NCBI RefSeq assembly: GCF_004959765.1 | Contig: NZ_SJZD01000001.1 | Coordinates: 1 to 64,000 of the forward strand | DNA from: Flavobacterium sp. H122 | GTDB taxonomy: Bacteria; Bacteroidota; Bacteroidia; Flavobacteriales; Flavobacteriaceae | Direction: 5' to 3' | Length of the DNA stretch: 64,000 nt | Shown here: positions 16,726-25,826 of the stretch, piece by piece | How the letters are laid out: every line of letters starts with the position of its first letter | Position numbering within the stretch: position 1 is the stretch's first letter | Made by a program: the position numbers and the translations under genes | The notes under the pieces: generated by a model | What the model was told of the DNA's origin: nothing | The model's input: only the letters and a program-made list of their open reading frames with translations | Databases searched by the model: none

Positions 16726-18219
16726 TTAAAGCGCTTTATATTGCTTCATTACTTCTAATGGTTCTATTGAAATGTGATTATCCCATATTTTAGAATTGTA
16801 TTGCTTTAAGTTAATATAATTGAATTCTTTTTCTTTGAGACCATCAAAAGTATTTTGAGCAATTTCATCTTTTGATATTGATAATAATTCTGTTTTAGTA
16901 ATTAAATCTCCTTCAATTTTCAAATCAAAATCCAAAACGTCTTTTTCACCTTCTTTTAATTCAACAAACTTTACAGGTCTGTTTAAATAAAAATATTGTC
17001 CGTTTTCTTCTAAGGCATATTGAAGTTCGTATGCTTTTTTATCAGTTGTTTTTTTGAATATTAAAGTACCATTGCTAATGTTTTCTTTGACTTTAATACC
17101 AAATAACATTTTTAAATTTAAACCGTCTACAATTTTTCCTTCTGCTAAATAGTAATTGCATTTTACAACAGCATAATCCGAACCAGACACGTATAATTTT
17201 CCTGTATATTTAGCTTTGCTTTTTTTAGGAGAAAAACTTAAAATATAAACTAAATCATCAGTCTCATCATCATATAATTTACCATTATAGCTATACTCAT
17301 ATAGTTCAGGGTTATAGATAAAATCAAATTTTGATTTATCTGAAAACTTTTGTTCAAAAAGAAAAGTATTTACTTTCAATTTTGTATTTGCCAAATTCGA
17401 AATTTTGTCTTCCTCTTTTTTTGAATCACTTTTAAAACTGATAGTGTCTCTTGATCCAAACCAACCACTTTTTATTCTATAAAACTTAGTAGAATCCAAA
17501 TGTTTTAATAATATTGAAAGCCCCTTTTTTTGAAAATCTTCCATTGAAGTTGAAGATCCATCTCCTTTAATACTGGTTGCTTTTATGACATTAATCTTTG
17601 AATCAATTTTAGGCTTATTTGACTGATAGTAATCTAAAAGTAAATCTTCATATTTTTTTGATGGATTTGATTTTAGATTATTGCAAAACGAATTAACTTC
17701 TCTATCCACTTCTTTCAATTTTTTTTTTGAAAAGCCAGTCGATTTATTGATATCAACATTTATTTGTGAAGGATTAAAATGGATTCCCTCTCTTAAAAAA
17801 AATGATCTTTTGATAGTGTTATCATTAGTTGCATAATTGTCGTTTAAACGCTTTTTTACCTCTGACATTATTGTGCCGGGGTTTGGCTTAGCATTATTTA
17901 CTGCAACTTCATTAAGCTGATAAACAACTTCAGTTAGTTTTACAGTTAAATTTTGCTGTTTTAAATCTTTAACGGATATTTTTTGAGTTTGATAACCTAA
18001 ATAGCTTACTGTTATACTATTATAATCAGCTTTTTGCTCTGCTGATAAATTAAAAACACCTTCATCGTTTGAAATTAAATCAATGTTATTACTCAATTTA
18101 ATATTTACATGAGGTAATGGCAAATCATTTTTTGAATCAATTATTTTAATTGAAATGCTTTGTGCAGAAACAACTAAAACAAAAAAGAATAGGAACAATA
18201 TAAACTTGATTTTCGCCAT
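16726..18219 (-). CDS. carboxypeptidase-like regulatory domain protein, exported
   Basis: 497 residues. A signal peptide (about residues 1-19, VVSAQ) precedes a carboxypeptidase-regulatory-like beta-sandwich (about 20-95, SIKIIDSKNDLPLPHVNIKL ... VSYLGYQTQKISVKDL) of the type that begins many TonB-dependent receptors. The rest is a beta-rich region with no plug or barrel motif, as in Bacteroidota proteins of the DUF5686-like type. Probably periplasmic or outer-membrane associated. Alone on the minus strand, divergent from ettA. Confidence 0.75.
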   Translation of the reverse strand: MAKIKFILFLFFFVLVVSAQSISIKIIDSKNDLPLPHVNIKLSNNIDLISNDEGVFNLSAEQKADYNSITVSYLGYQTQKISVKDLKQQNLTVKLTEVVYQLNEVAVNNAKPNPGTIMSEVKKRLNDNYATNDNTIKRSFFLREGIHFNPSQINVDINKSTGFSKKKLKEVDREVNSFCNNLKSNPSKKYEDLLLDYYQSNKPKIDSKINVIKATSIKGDGSSTSMEDFQKKGLSILLKHLDSTKFYRIKSGWFGSRDTISFKSDSKKEEDKISNLANTKLKVNTFLFEQKFSDKSKFDFIYNPELYEYSYNGKLYDDETDDLVYILSFSPKKSKAKYTGKLYVSGSDYAVVKCNYYLAEGKIVDGLNLKMLFGIKVKENISNGTLIFKKTTDKKAYELQYALEENGQYFYLNRPVKFVELKEGEKDVLDFDLKIEGDLITKTELLSISKDEIAQNTFDGLKEKEFNYINLKQYNSKIWDNHISIEPLEVMKQYKAL

Positions 18220-18338
18220 TTTTAGTTTTTTTCAAATGTATGGTAAAACTTACAGAAATTAATTTATTAAATTGAATTTTTCCAAAATGAATGTATAGAA
18301 ATAAAAGCTCTATACATCATTAAAACTCATTTAATCTT

Positions 18339-18346
18339 TATATTTG
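18339..18346 (+). promoter_or_regulatory. -7 box for ettA
   Basis: TATATTTG matches TAnnTTTG, 41 bases before the ettA ATG at 18388. The leader between them is very A-rich, as is usual for Bacteroidota. Confidence 0.5.
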
Positions 18347-18387
18347 CATAAATTTTTTCACAAATAAAGAATAATAATTTTTGAAAT

Positions 18388-20076
18388 ATGTCAGACGATA
18401 AGAAAGTAATATTTTCCATGTCGAGGGTAAGTAAAACGTACTCTTCAACAAACAAACAGGTTTTAAAAGATATTTATCTGAGTTTTTTCTATGGTGCCAA
18501 AATTGGTATCCTTGGTTTAAATGGTTCAGGTAAATCATCTTTATTGAAAATTATTGCCGGAGTTGATAAAAACTACCAGGGAGATGTTGTTTTTGCTCCA
18601 GGATACACTGTAGGCTATTTAGAGCAGGAACCCCAACTTGACGAAAACAAAACAGTTATTGAAATTGTTCGTGAAGGAGCTGCGGAAGCGGTTAGATTGT
18701 TAGAAGAATTTAACACCATAAATGATCAATTTGGGTTACCGGAAGTTTATGAAGATGCAGATAAAATGCAGAAACTTATGGACCGTCAGGCAGAATTGCA
18801 GGATAAAATTGATGCTTGCGGTGCCTGGGAATTAGATACAAAACTGGAAATTGCTATGGATGCGCTTCGTTGTCCGGATGCTGATACACCTATTAAAGTT
18901 TTGTCAGGAGGAGAGCGCCGTCGTGTGGCTTTATGCCGTTTATTATTACAGGAACCGGATGTATTATTATTGGATGAGCCTACCAACCACTTGGATGCTG
19001 AGTCGGTTCATTGGTTGGAACAACATTTACAACAATACAAAGGAACCATTATTGCAGTAACACACGACCGTTATTTCTTAGATAATGTTGCCGGATGGAT
19101 TTTAGAATTGGATAGAGGAGAGGGTATTCCTTGGAAAGGAAACTATTCTTCATGGCTGGATCAAAAATCAAGTCGTATGGCATTAGAAGAAAAAGTAGCT
19201 TCCAAGCGCCGTAAAACTTTAGAGCGAGAGTTGGATTGGGTACGTCAGGGAGCTAAAGGCCGTCAGACTAAACAAAAAGCCCGTTTACAAAACTACGATC
19301 GTTTATTAAATGAAGATCAAAAAGAACTTGACGAAAAATTGGAATTATATATCCCTAACGGTCCGCGTTTGGGAACTAATGTAATTGATGCCAAAAGTGT
19401 AGCGAAAGCTTACGGAGATAAAATTCTTTATGATGATTTGAATTTTACATTGCCTCAGGCTGGTATTGTTGGGATTATTGGTCCAAACGGAGCTGGTAAA
19501 ACTACCATTTTTAAAATGATTATGGATGAGTTGCAACCTGACAGTGGTGAGTTTACTACCGGAGAAACTGTTAAAATAGCATACGTAGATCAGTCTCATG
19601 CCAATATTGATCCTGAAAAATCTATTTGGGAAAACTTCTGTGATGGTCAGGAATTAATTATGATGGGTGGCCGTCAGGTAAATTCAAGAGCCTATTTATC
19701 CCGTTTCAATTTTGGTGGAAGTGATCAAAATAAAAAAGTAAACACTCTTTCAGGAGGGGAACGTAACCGTTTACACTTAGCAATGACTTTACGTGAGGAA
19801 GGTAACGTATTGTTACTGGATGAGCCTACGAATGATTTAGATATTAATACACTTCGTGCTTTAGAAGAAGGTTTAGAGAATTTTGCAGGTTGTGCGGTGG
19901 TAATCTCTCACGACCGTTGGTTCCTGGATAGAATTTGTACTCATATCTTAGCTTTTGAAGGAGATTCACAAGTTTACTTCTTTGAAGGTGGATTCTCTGA
20001 TTATGAAGAAAACCGTAAGAAACGTTTAGGTGATGTAGCGCCAACAAAACTTAAGTATAAAAAATTAGTTAGATAA
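18388..20076 (+). CDS. ettA: energy-dependent translational throttle protein EttA (ABC-F)
   Basis: 562 residues with tandem ABC cassettes. Walker A is GLNGSGKSS then GPNGAGKTT, signatures are LSGGERRRVALCR and LSGGERNRLHLAM, and Walker B is LLLDEPTNHLD and LLLDEPTNDLD. The interdomain P-site-tRNA-interaction linker is present (about 245-320, KRRKTLERELDWVRQGAKGR). EttA binds the ribosomal E site and gates translation in response to ADP/ATP ratio. Length and start match the family. Confidence 0.95.
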   Translation: MSDDKKVIFSMSRVSKTYSSTNKQVLKDIYLSFFYGAKIGILGLNGSGKSSLLKIIAGVDKNYQGDVVFAPGYTVGYLEQEPQLDENKTVIEIVREGAAEAVRLLEEFNTINDQFGLPEVYEDADKMQKLMDRQAELQDKIDACGAWELDTKLEIAMDALRCPDADTPIKVLSGGERRRVALCRLLLQEPDVLLLDEPTNHLDAESVHWLEQHLQQYKGTIIAVTHDRYFLDNVAGWILELDRGEGIPWKGNYSSWLDQKSSRMALEEKVASKRRKTLERELDWVRQGAKGRQTKQKARLQNYDRLLNEDQKELDEKLELYIPNGPRLGTNVIDAKSVAKAYGDKILYDDLNFTLPQAGIVGIIGPNGAGKTTIFKMIMDELQPDSGEFTTGETVKIAYVDQSHANIDPEKSIWENFCDGQELIMMGGRQVNSRAYLSRFNFGGSDQNKKVNTLSGGERNRLHLAMTLREEGNVLLLDEPTNDLDINTLRALEEGLENFAGCAVVISHDRWFLDRICTHILAFEGDSQVYFFEGGFSDYEENRKKRLGDVAPTKLKYKKLVR

Positions 20077-20080
20077 TTTT

Positions 20081-20115
20081 AAAAGGCTGTCTCAAAAGTG
20101 AGACAGCCTTTTTTT
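20081..20115 (+). terminator. ettA rho-independent terminator
   Basis: AAAAGGCTGTCTC (20081-20093) pairs with GAGACAGCCTTTT (20100-20112) and is followed by more T. Confidence 0.9.
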
Positions 20116-20202
20116 ATTGAATTATAGCTTTATAATTTGAGTATAAGCTTTTATAGATTGAAAAAAAAGAGTCGTTACTTTAAAATGAATCTGAAAAGCA
20201 GG

Positions 20203-20234
20203 AGAGACTTTCTTTTAAAGAAGTCTCTTTTTTT
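20203..20234. terminator. second hairpin terminator downstream of ettA
   Basis: AGAGACTT(T)CTTT pairs with AAAGAAGTCTCT with one bulged T, followed by seven T. It probably isolates the downstream T9SS gene. Confidence 0.7.
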
Positions 20235-20302
20235 GTTTTTAGATCTCTGATTTATAGCTTTTTATATGTAAATTTATAGGTGAATTTTTAAAGCTCTTTG
20301 TC

Positions 20303-21172
20303 ATGAGAAATAGATTACTTTTTTTGTTGCTTGCTCCAAATTTATTTTCTCAGAATATTATCACTCAAAATTTTGACAATGTCAGTTCATTATCCAGCTG
20401 GACTTTTATTAATTCCAGTAATCCGCCCGGAAGCAGTCTCTGGCATCAAGGTGATGACACTGCTTATTTAAGTGCCCATGAAGGAAATCCGAATGCTTAT
20501 ATTGCCTGTGATTTTTATTCAACCGGCACAAACGGTACTATAAGTAATTGGCTCATAACTCCGTCATTGCAATTAAATAACGGAGATATAGTGAAATTTT
20601 ATACTTTTAAAGGAGATAATCCTGAAAGTCAAGGTGTATATCCTGACCGGCTCCAGTTACGGTTAAATAAAAATAATGGGGCAAACCCTTCAACTGATCC
20701 TGAGGATGTTGGAGGTTTTACCGATTTATTGCTTGACATTAATCCAAATTTAACCACCACAGATTATCCTTTGAACTGGACTGAATATTCTGTCAGTATA
20801 TCCGGACTGGCAGGACCTGTAAATTGTAAAATTGGTTTTAGATATTATGTGACAGATGGAGGGTTGTATGGAGCTAATTCTGAATATATTGGTTTAGACA
20901 CATTCTCAGTAGACAGAACATTGTCATCGTCTGCATTCTTAGCCGCTAAATTGAAAATTTATCCAAATCCGGTTGAAGATTTACTTTATATAGTAAACTC
21001 TGAAGGCCTAGAAATCAATACTATTTCGATAATTGACCTAAACGGAAAAGTTATTGCTGTTTACAATTCAATTGATGCAGGTATTGATGTCTCTGATTTA
21101 CAATCCGGGATTTATTATCTGAAAATCGTTACTTCAAAAGGTGTTATTGGTAAAAAAATAGTCAAGAAATAA
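20303..21172 (+). CDS. T9SS type A sorting domain protein with choice-of-anchor J domain
   Basis: 289 residues. A signal peptide (about 1-17) is followed by a cleaved-adhesin/choice-of-anchor J jelly-roll (about 20-205: TQNFDNVSSLSSWTFINSSN, SNWLITPSLQLNNGD, GLDTFSVD). The C-terminal type IX secretion sorting domain (about 218-289) has the standard KIYPNPVEDLLYI, DLNGKVI and LQSGIYYLKI blocks. It should be exported through the T9SS and attached to or released from the cell surface. The substrate or adhesion partner is unknown. Confidence 0.92.
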   Translation: MRNRLLFLLLAPNLFSQNIITQNFDNVSSLSSWTFINSSNPPGSSLWHQGDDTAYLSAHEGNPNAYIACDFYSTGTNGTISNWLITPSLQLNNGDIVKFYTFKGDNPESQGVYPDRLQLRLNKNNGANPSTDPEDVGGFTDLLLDINPNLTTTDYPLNWTEYSVSISGLAGPVNCKIGFRYYVTDGGLYGANSEYIGLDTFSVDRTLSSSAFLAAKLKIYPNPVEDLLYIVNSEGLEINTISIIDLNGKVIAVYNSIDAGIDVSDLQSGIYYLKIVTSKGVIGKKIVKK

Positions 21173-21175
21173 CTA

Positions 21176-21586
21176 TTATAAAAACTTAGCTTTAATTTCC
21201 GGAGTGGGCATCATGCAGCTTTCTTTTTTACCATACCATTTGTAACGATTTTTAGCTATATAATCATAAATTGGATCACGCAACCATGAAGGAAAAATTT
21301 TAAAAATGGTTAACCAGTTTAAGTAAGGCAATTCTTTTGCAATCTCTATGGCTGCATTAGATTTGATGTAATATGCTTTATTAGGAACATAAAGCACAAT
21401 ACTGTCAATATTTCTATTTTGAATTCCGATGTGTTTTTGAATTTCCTGACCCAAATCACTTTGTAATGACACAAACCTGAAAACATCCTTTGTGTCTTTT
21501 TTAATAATGTATTGCACAGCGTTATCGCATAAATTGCAGACACCGTCAAATAGAATGATTTGTTTGTCTTTGGGAAGTTTTTCCAT
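21176..21586 (-). CDS. thiol-disulfide oxidoreductase DCC family protein
   Basis: 136 residues with the DCC motif in IILFDGVCNLCDNAVQYII (CxxC with DGxCxxC). Downstream are FRFVSLQSDLGQEI, the conserved block VLYVPNKAYYIKSNAAIEIA and a C-terminal W-rich segment. The DCC family is a thioredoxin-like fold of poorly known function, often in respiratory or membrane contexts. It lies downstream of mutS2, separated by a short repeat. Confidence 0.9.
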   Translation of the reverse strand: MEKLPKDKQIILFDGVCNLCDNAVQYIIKKDTKDVFRFVSLQSDLGQEIQKHIGIQNRNIDSIVLYVPNKAYYIKSNAAIEIAKELPYLNWLTIFKIFPSWLRDPIYDYIAKNRYKWYGKKESCMMPTPEIKAKFL

Positions 21587-21601
21587 TTTATAAAATTTAT
21601 A

Positions 21602-21634
21602 AAAACTGAATACTGAAAACTGTTACTGAATACT
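21602..21634. repeat. copy 2 of ACTGAATACTGAAAACTG repeat
   Basis: Two ACTGAATACT phrases and one ACTGAAAACTG lie at the end of mutS2, overlapping its stop codon. The same phrase occurs at 14993-15013. Confidence 0.5.
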
Positions 21635-23801
21635 ATTTTGGTTGAATATATTCTAATTGATCTAAACTCACTTTTGATGTAAAAATGCCATAATTTACAA
21701 TCGCATTATTTTTTTCAATTTTGTCAATTGTACCTATTGATTTCCCATCTATCATACGAACTCGGTCACCTACTTTAAGTATTACTTTAGGTTTGTTTTG
21801 TTCTTCAATTTTGGCTTTTTCTTTCTTTTCTTTTTTCTCTTTGCGAATTTCTTCTACTTTTTCTTTTACTTCTTCAATGACTTGCTTTTCTACTTTTTCT
21901 TTTACTTTTTTCTCTTTGGCTGTAATCTTTTTCCGTTTGGAATTTTCTATTTCAACCATTTTTAAAAACTCTCCAATCAAGTCTTTTTTGTTCTTATCAT
22001 TAAAATATTTCTCTGAAATATCATCAATTTTTTGACCCATGTAAATCAAACGCTGATTAGCATCGTATAATTCCTGATAACGTTCTAATTTATCCTGAAT
22101 TTTAGTGTTGATGGTTTCCATTTTTTTACTTTCTTCACGCGCTTTGCTTTCTTCTTCTTTCAGGTTTTGTGAAGTTTTTTCCAACTTGGAACGTTCTTTC
22201 TGCAAGGAAGCAATAGTTTTATCAAAACGGATTTTACCGACTTCTATTTTCTTTTTGGCACGGTTTATTAATCCGTAAGGAATTCCGTTTTTTTGCGCGA
22301 CTTCAAATGTGAAGGAGCTACCTGCCTGGCCTAATACCAATTTGTACATTGGTTCCAATGATTTTTCATCAAAAAACATGTTGGCATTTGTGGCAAATGG
22401 CAATTCATTTGCCAATATTTTCAAGTTGGCGTAATGTGTTGTAATAATGCCAAAAGCCTCTCGATGATAAAACTCTTCCAGAAATACTTCGGCTAATGCT
22501 CCACCAAGTTCCGGGTCAGAACCTGTACCAAACTCATCTATAAGAAATAAGGTTTTAGAATTACATTTTTTTAAAAAGTAATTCATGTTTTTCAATCGGT
22601 AGCTATAGGTACTTAAATGATTTTCAATAGATTGATTATCTCCAATATCTGTTAAAATTCTATCAAATAAACAAGTTTCGCTTCGTTCGTGAACAGGGAT
22701 AAGCATTCCCGATTGCAGCATTAATTGAAGTAAACCAACAGTCTTCATTGAAATGGTTTTACCTCCGGCATTAGGTCCGGAAATTACCACGATTCTATTT
22801 TCTGAATTAAATTCAAAAGTTTGCGGATACGTAGTTTCCCCTTTTTCTTTATTAGTCAGATAAAGAATAGGATGGTAGGCATCACGCAAAAATATTCTTC
22901 GCTCCTGAGTTATTCTTGGCAATAAACCATTTATTTTTCTGGCATATTTGGCTTTGGCCGAAACAACATCGATATCGCTTAAAAATTCCTGATATTGAAT
23001 AAGCAATGGTAAATAAGGACGAATGGTATTTGTTAATTGCTTTAGAATTTTAATAATCTCTTCGCGTTCTTCATATTCTAAATTGGCCAATTCACGTGAA
23101 TAACGCAAAGTAGCTTCAGGTTCAATATAAGCGATACTTCCAGTTTTTGAACTACCTAAAATTGTTCCTTTCACTTTACGGCGATACATTGCAAGAACCG
23201 CTAGAACACGTCTGTTCTCAACAACAGTCTCGCGAATTTCGTCCAAATAACCTAACGAATTGTACTGACTCAAAGCCATTCCAAAACTTTGATTGACTTT
23301 ACCGCGGATTACATTCATACTACGGCGGATTTCCAATAAATCAGGCGTGGCATCGTCTTTTATTTCTCCGTATTTATCAAAAACTGCTTCGATAGCTTTA
23401 GTAACGGCTTTTGTAATTTCAATTTCACTGGCTTTTTGTGCCAGAGCAGGATAATAGTCTTCAAACTTTTTTAAGAACAACAATAACGTATTCGTGTTTT
23501 CGGCTATGGAATGAATTTTTTTAAAACTTATGGCTTCCAAAAAACTGTCTTCGATTGCCAAAAATTTAAGTTCATTATTTATGGTTTCAAAACTATGACT
23601 TGGCAGTGCATTATTATTATCAAAAGATGATCTGTACTCTGAAGTCTGCAATAAAGATTGCATTAATTCCTCTTCTGTCCTTATTGGTTGAATAGCAAAT
23701 ACTTTTTCAATTCCAATATCAGTAATACAATAGTTAGAAATGGTTTCTAAAATTGTTTGAAATTGTAAGTCTTGTAAAGTTTTATTATTTATTGAAATCA
23801 T
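21633..23801 (-). CDS. mutS2: MutS2-family ATPase, without Smr nuclease domain
   Basis: 722 residues. The MutS core and lever domains are N-terminal, then Walker A GPNAGGKTISMKTVG (about residue 337), LFLIDEFGTGSDPELGG (Walker B) and ITTHYANLK. These are followed by a long charged coiled coil (about 510-690) and a KOW-like end, VGDRVRMIDGKSIGTI. The C-terminal Smr endonuclease domain of the Bacillus protein (785 residues) is missing, which is common in Flavobacteriia. The likely role is sensing branched DNA or collided ribosomes. Confidence 0.9.
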   Translation of the reverse strand: MISINNKTLQDLQFQTILETISNYCITDIGIEKVFAIQPIRTEEELMQSLLQTSEYRSSFDNNNALPSHSFETINNELKFLAIEDSFLEAISFKKIHSIAENTNTLLLFLKKFEDYYPALAQKASEIEITKAVTKAIEAVFDKYGEIKDDATPDLLEIRRSMNVIRGKVNQSFGMALSQYNSLGYLDEIRETVVENRRVLAVLAMYRRKVKGTILGSSKTGSIAYIEPEATLRYSRELANLEYEEREEIIKILKQLTNTIRPYLPLLIQYQEFLSDIDVVSAKAKYARKINGLLPRITQERRIFLRDAYHPILYLTNKEKGETTYPQTFEFNSENRIVVISGPNAGGKTISMKTVGLLQLMLQSGMLIPVHERSETCLFDRILTDIGDNQSIENHLSTYSYRLKNMNYFLKKCNSKTLFLIDEFGTGSDPELGGALAEVFLEEFYHREAFGIITTHYANLKILANELPFATNANMFFDEKSLEPMYKLVLGQAGSSFTFEVAQKNGIPYGLINRAKKKIEVGKIRFDKTIASLQKERSKLEKTSQNLKEEESKAREESKKMETINTKIQDKLERYQELYDANQRLIYMGQKIDDISEKYFNDKNKKDLIGEFLKMVEIENSKRKKITAKEKKVKEKVEKQVIEEVKEKVEEIRKEKKEKKEKAKIEEQNKPKVILKVGDRVRMIDGKSIGTIDKIEKNNAIVNYGIFTSKVSLDQLEYIQPK

Positions 23802-23861
23802 TTTATTACTTGGAAAAGGTCAAAGTTACAAAGTTTCAAAGAAGCAAAGAATCAAAGTAAT

Positions 23862-23869
23862 TATATTTG
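23862..23869 (+). promoter_or_regulatory. -7 box for ung
   Basis: TATATTTG matches TAnnTTTG exactly, 13 bases before the ung ATG at 23883. No obvious -33 element is visible. Confidence 0.5.
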
Positions 23870-23882
23870 TCAAAAATATAGC

Positions 23883-24551
23883 ATGGAAATTACTATTCAT
23901 AAATCCTGGAAAAATTTATTTGAAGCGGAAAGCAATAAAGACTATTTTAAAAATTTGATTGTTCAAGTTGATGAAGAGTACCAAAATTTCACCTGTTTCC
24001 CTCCCAAAGATTTGATTTTTAATGCTTTTAACCAATTCCCTGTAAGCGATTTAAAAGTGGTTATCATTGGTCAGGATCCTTATCATGGTGAAGGGGAGGC
24101 AAATGGTTTGTGTTTCTCAGTAAATGATGGTGTTGCTATTCCACCTTCGTTAAAGAATATTTTTTCTGAAATTAATAATGAGTATGACCGATTGTTTTTT
24201 CCTGCAACAGGTAATTTAGAGCATTGGGCAAAACAGGGTATTCTATTGTTGAATGCTTCTTTAACAGTCCGAAAAGATCTAGCCAACAGTCATAAGCATT
24301 TGAAATGGAATGTATTTACAGATGCGGTGATTCAATATATTTCTGATAACAACGAAAATGTTGTTTTTTTGCTATGGGGCAGTTTTGCACAAAAAAAAGG
24401 GAGCAAAATTGACAGAGAAAAACATTTTGTTCTGGAAACCGGTCATCCATCACCTTTGAGTGCAAACAGAGGACTTTGGTTTGGGAATAATCATTTTTTG
24501 AAAACGAATGAGTATTTAATTTCTAAAAACAAAGACAAAATTGAATGGTAA
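23883..24551 (+). CDS. ung: uracil-DNA glycosylase
   Basis: 222 residues of the UDG family 1. The water-activating motif is VVIIGQDPYHGEGEANGLCF (Asp at about residue 66), then VAIPPSLKNIF, LEHWAKQGILLLNASLTV and the DNA-intercalation loop GHPSPLSANRG. It excises uracil from DNA. Full length for the family. It is divergent from mutS2, so two DNA-maintenance genes share an intergenic region. Confidence 0.97.
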   Translation: MEITIHKSWKNLFEAESNKDYFKNLIVQVDEEYQNFTCFPPKDLIFNAFNQFPVSDLKVVIIGQDPYHGEGEANGLCFSVNDGVAIPPSLKNIFSEINNEYDRLFFPATGNLEHWAKQGILLLNASLTVRKDLANSHKHLKWNVFTDAVIQYISDNNENVVFLLWGSFAQKKGSKIDREKHFVLETGHPSPLSANRGLWFGNNHFLKTNEYLISKNKDKIEW

Positions 24552-24592
24552 TTTATGTTTTAAACTAAATCTATAATACAACTGTAAATGAT

Positions 24593-24850
24593 ATGAATGA
24601 AAATTTTAAACAAAATGGTTCTGATGAAAACAACAATGAGTTGTCGCAAAATTATCAAATATTAATCTTTATTTATTGTATAATATGTTTTATCACCAGC
24701 TTTTTTGAACTTCCTCCAACTTCATATTTAATTCGTTTTTATTCTTTTATTTTTAATACGGATGAATATTCGCCAATGTTGACGGCTTCATTAATGATTT
24801 TATTAGTTTTAATACCAATTTTATATTTGAGAAAAAGAAATAAATTTTGA
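24593..24850 (+). CDS. small hypothetical membrane protein
   Basis: 85 residues with a hydrophilic Asn-rich N-terminus, two predicted transmembrane segments (about 26-47 and 58-77) and a basic end LRKRNKF. No family recognised. It starts 41 bases after ung on the same strand. Codon composition fits its neighbours, but it is short and the call is tentative. Confidence 0.45.
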   Translation: MNENFKQNGSDENNNELSQNYQILIFIYCIICFITSFFELPPTSYLIRFYSFIFNTDEYSPMLTASLMILLVLIPILYLRKRNKF

Positions 24851-24853
24851 ATT

Positions 24854-25801
24854 TTAATCACTTAATGTTAATTGTCCTAAAATTGATTCACTCATGAATT
24901 TTCCACCGGGATAATTAGCGGTGTAATCCAGATTCAGCCAGATATGGCCACGCTCGTCTATATGATAATGGATTTGTTTGTTTTTGCTTTCTTCCACAAA
25001 TAATACTTTGCGGATTAAAAAAGTAACATTTTCCAAATCACGTTTTGTACCAATATACATTTCGGGATAAATGTGTGCATCAGTGTGTATTAAACGGGGA
25101 ATGCCTCCTACCGATTTTACTCCGGCGGCCATTAAAACAGCATGATCATCACAATCACCTGAAAAATGCTGCAGGGATTCTGAAGCGCTTGCTATGTAGT
25201 TGTTTCCAATGGGATCACTGACATAATTCCAACGGCTTTTGATTTCTTTAAAAACGGCAAATGCCTGAATAATTGATCTGTATTCCTGATAACCTTTAAT
25301 TTTTTTAGCTTCTTTAAAATGTTCAGTAGTAGCATACAGAGCAAAATTTCTGACTTTCGGGTTAGAAAAATCGATAGCCTTTAAAACTTTGAACTTATTA
25401 GGGAAAGGAAGTAACTTGTCAATAATAATATCCTGCGGATAAGGATTATCGCCCATGGTGTACATCATCGAGCGGTAATCATCATACATTCTGTAAAATC
25501 CATAACTACCCAAAATTGTCCCGTAACTTAAAATCACTAAGTAGAAGAATACGCCAATAAGGATGTATTTTTTAATTTTTACAAAAACAAAATGAAATCC
25601 TGAAAGTATCGCAATGAAAATGAATATTCTGTCGATTGGGATGCGCCATTCGGTATCTAATAAATTGTGATGTGCAATAATAAAAGTTGGAATGGTGAGT
25701 AAAATGCTCAAAATAAAAATGACTACTGTATCCCAAGGCTTCGGTAATGAAAGCTTGTTTTTATATTTGGCATATAAATCTTGGAAAACGTTTGTAGTCA
25801 T
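24854..25801 (-). CDS. transglutaminase-like membrane protein
   Basis: 315 residues. Two to three transmembrane segments occupy the first 110 residues (VVIFILSILLTIPTFIIAHH, HFVFVKIKKYILIGVFFYLV). A transglutaminase-like cysteine-protease fold follows, with SGDCDDHAVLMAAGVKSVGG (Cys nucleophile), LIHTDAHIYPEMYIG (His) and IWLNLDYTANYPGG (Asp). Substrate unknown. Its start is 25 bases downstream of a substrate-binding protein gene on the same strand. Confidence 0.75.
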   Translation of the reverse strand: MTTNVFQDLYAKYKNKLSLPKPWDTVVIFILSILLTIPTFIIAHHNLLDTEWRIPIDRIFIFIAILSGFHFVFVKIKKYILIGVFFYLVILSYGTILGSYGFYRMYDDYRSMMYTMGDNPYPQDIIIDKLLPFPNKFKVLKAIDFSNPKVRNFALYATTEHFKEAKKIKGYQEYRSIIQAFAVFKEIKSRWNYVSDPIGNNYIASASESLQHFSGDCDDHAVLMAAGVKSVGGIPRLIHTDAHIYPEMYIGTKRDLENVTFLIRKVLFVEESKNKQIHYHIDERGHIWLNLDYTANYPGGKFMSESILGQLTLSD

Positions 25802-25826
25802 TGCATCAAAACGATAAAAATAAGTA

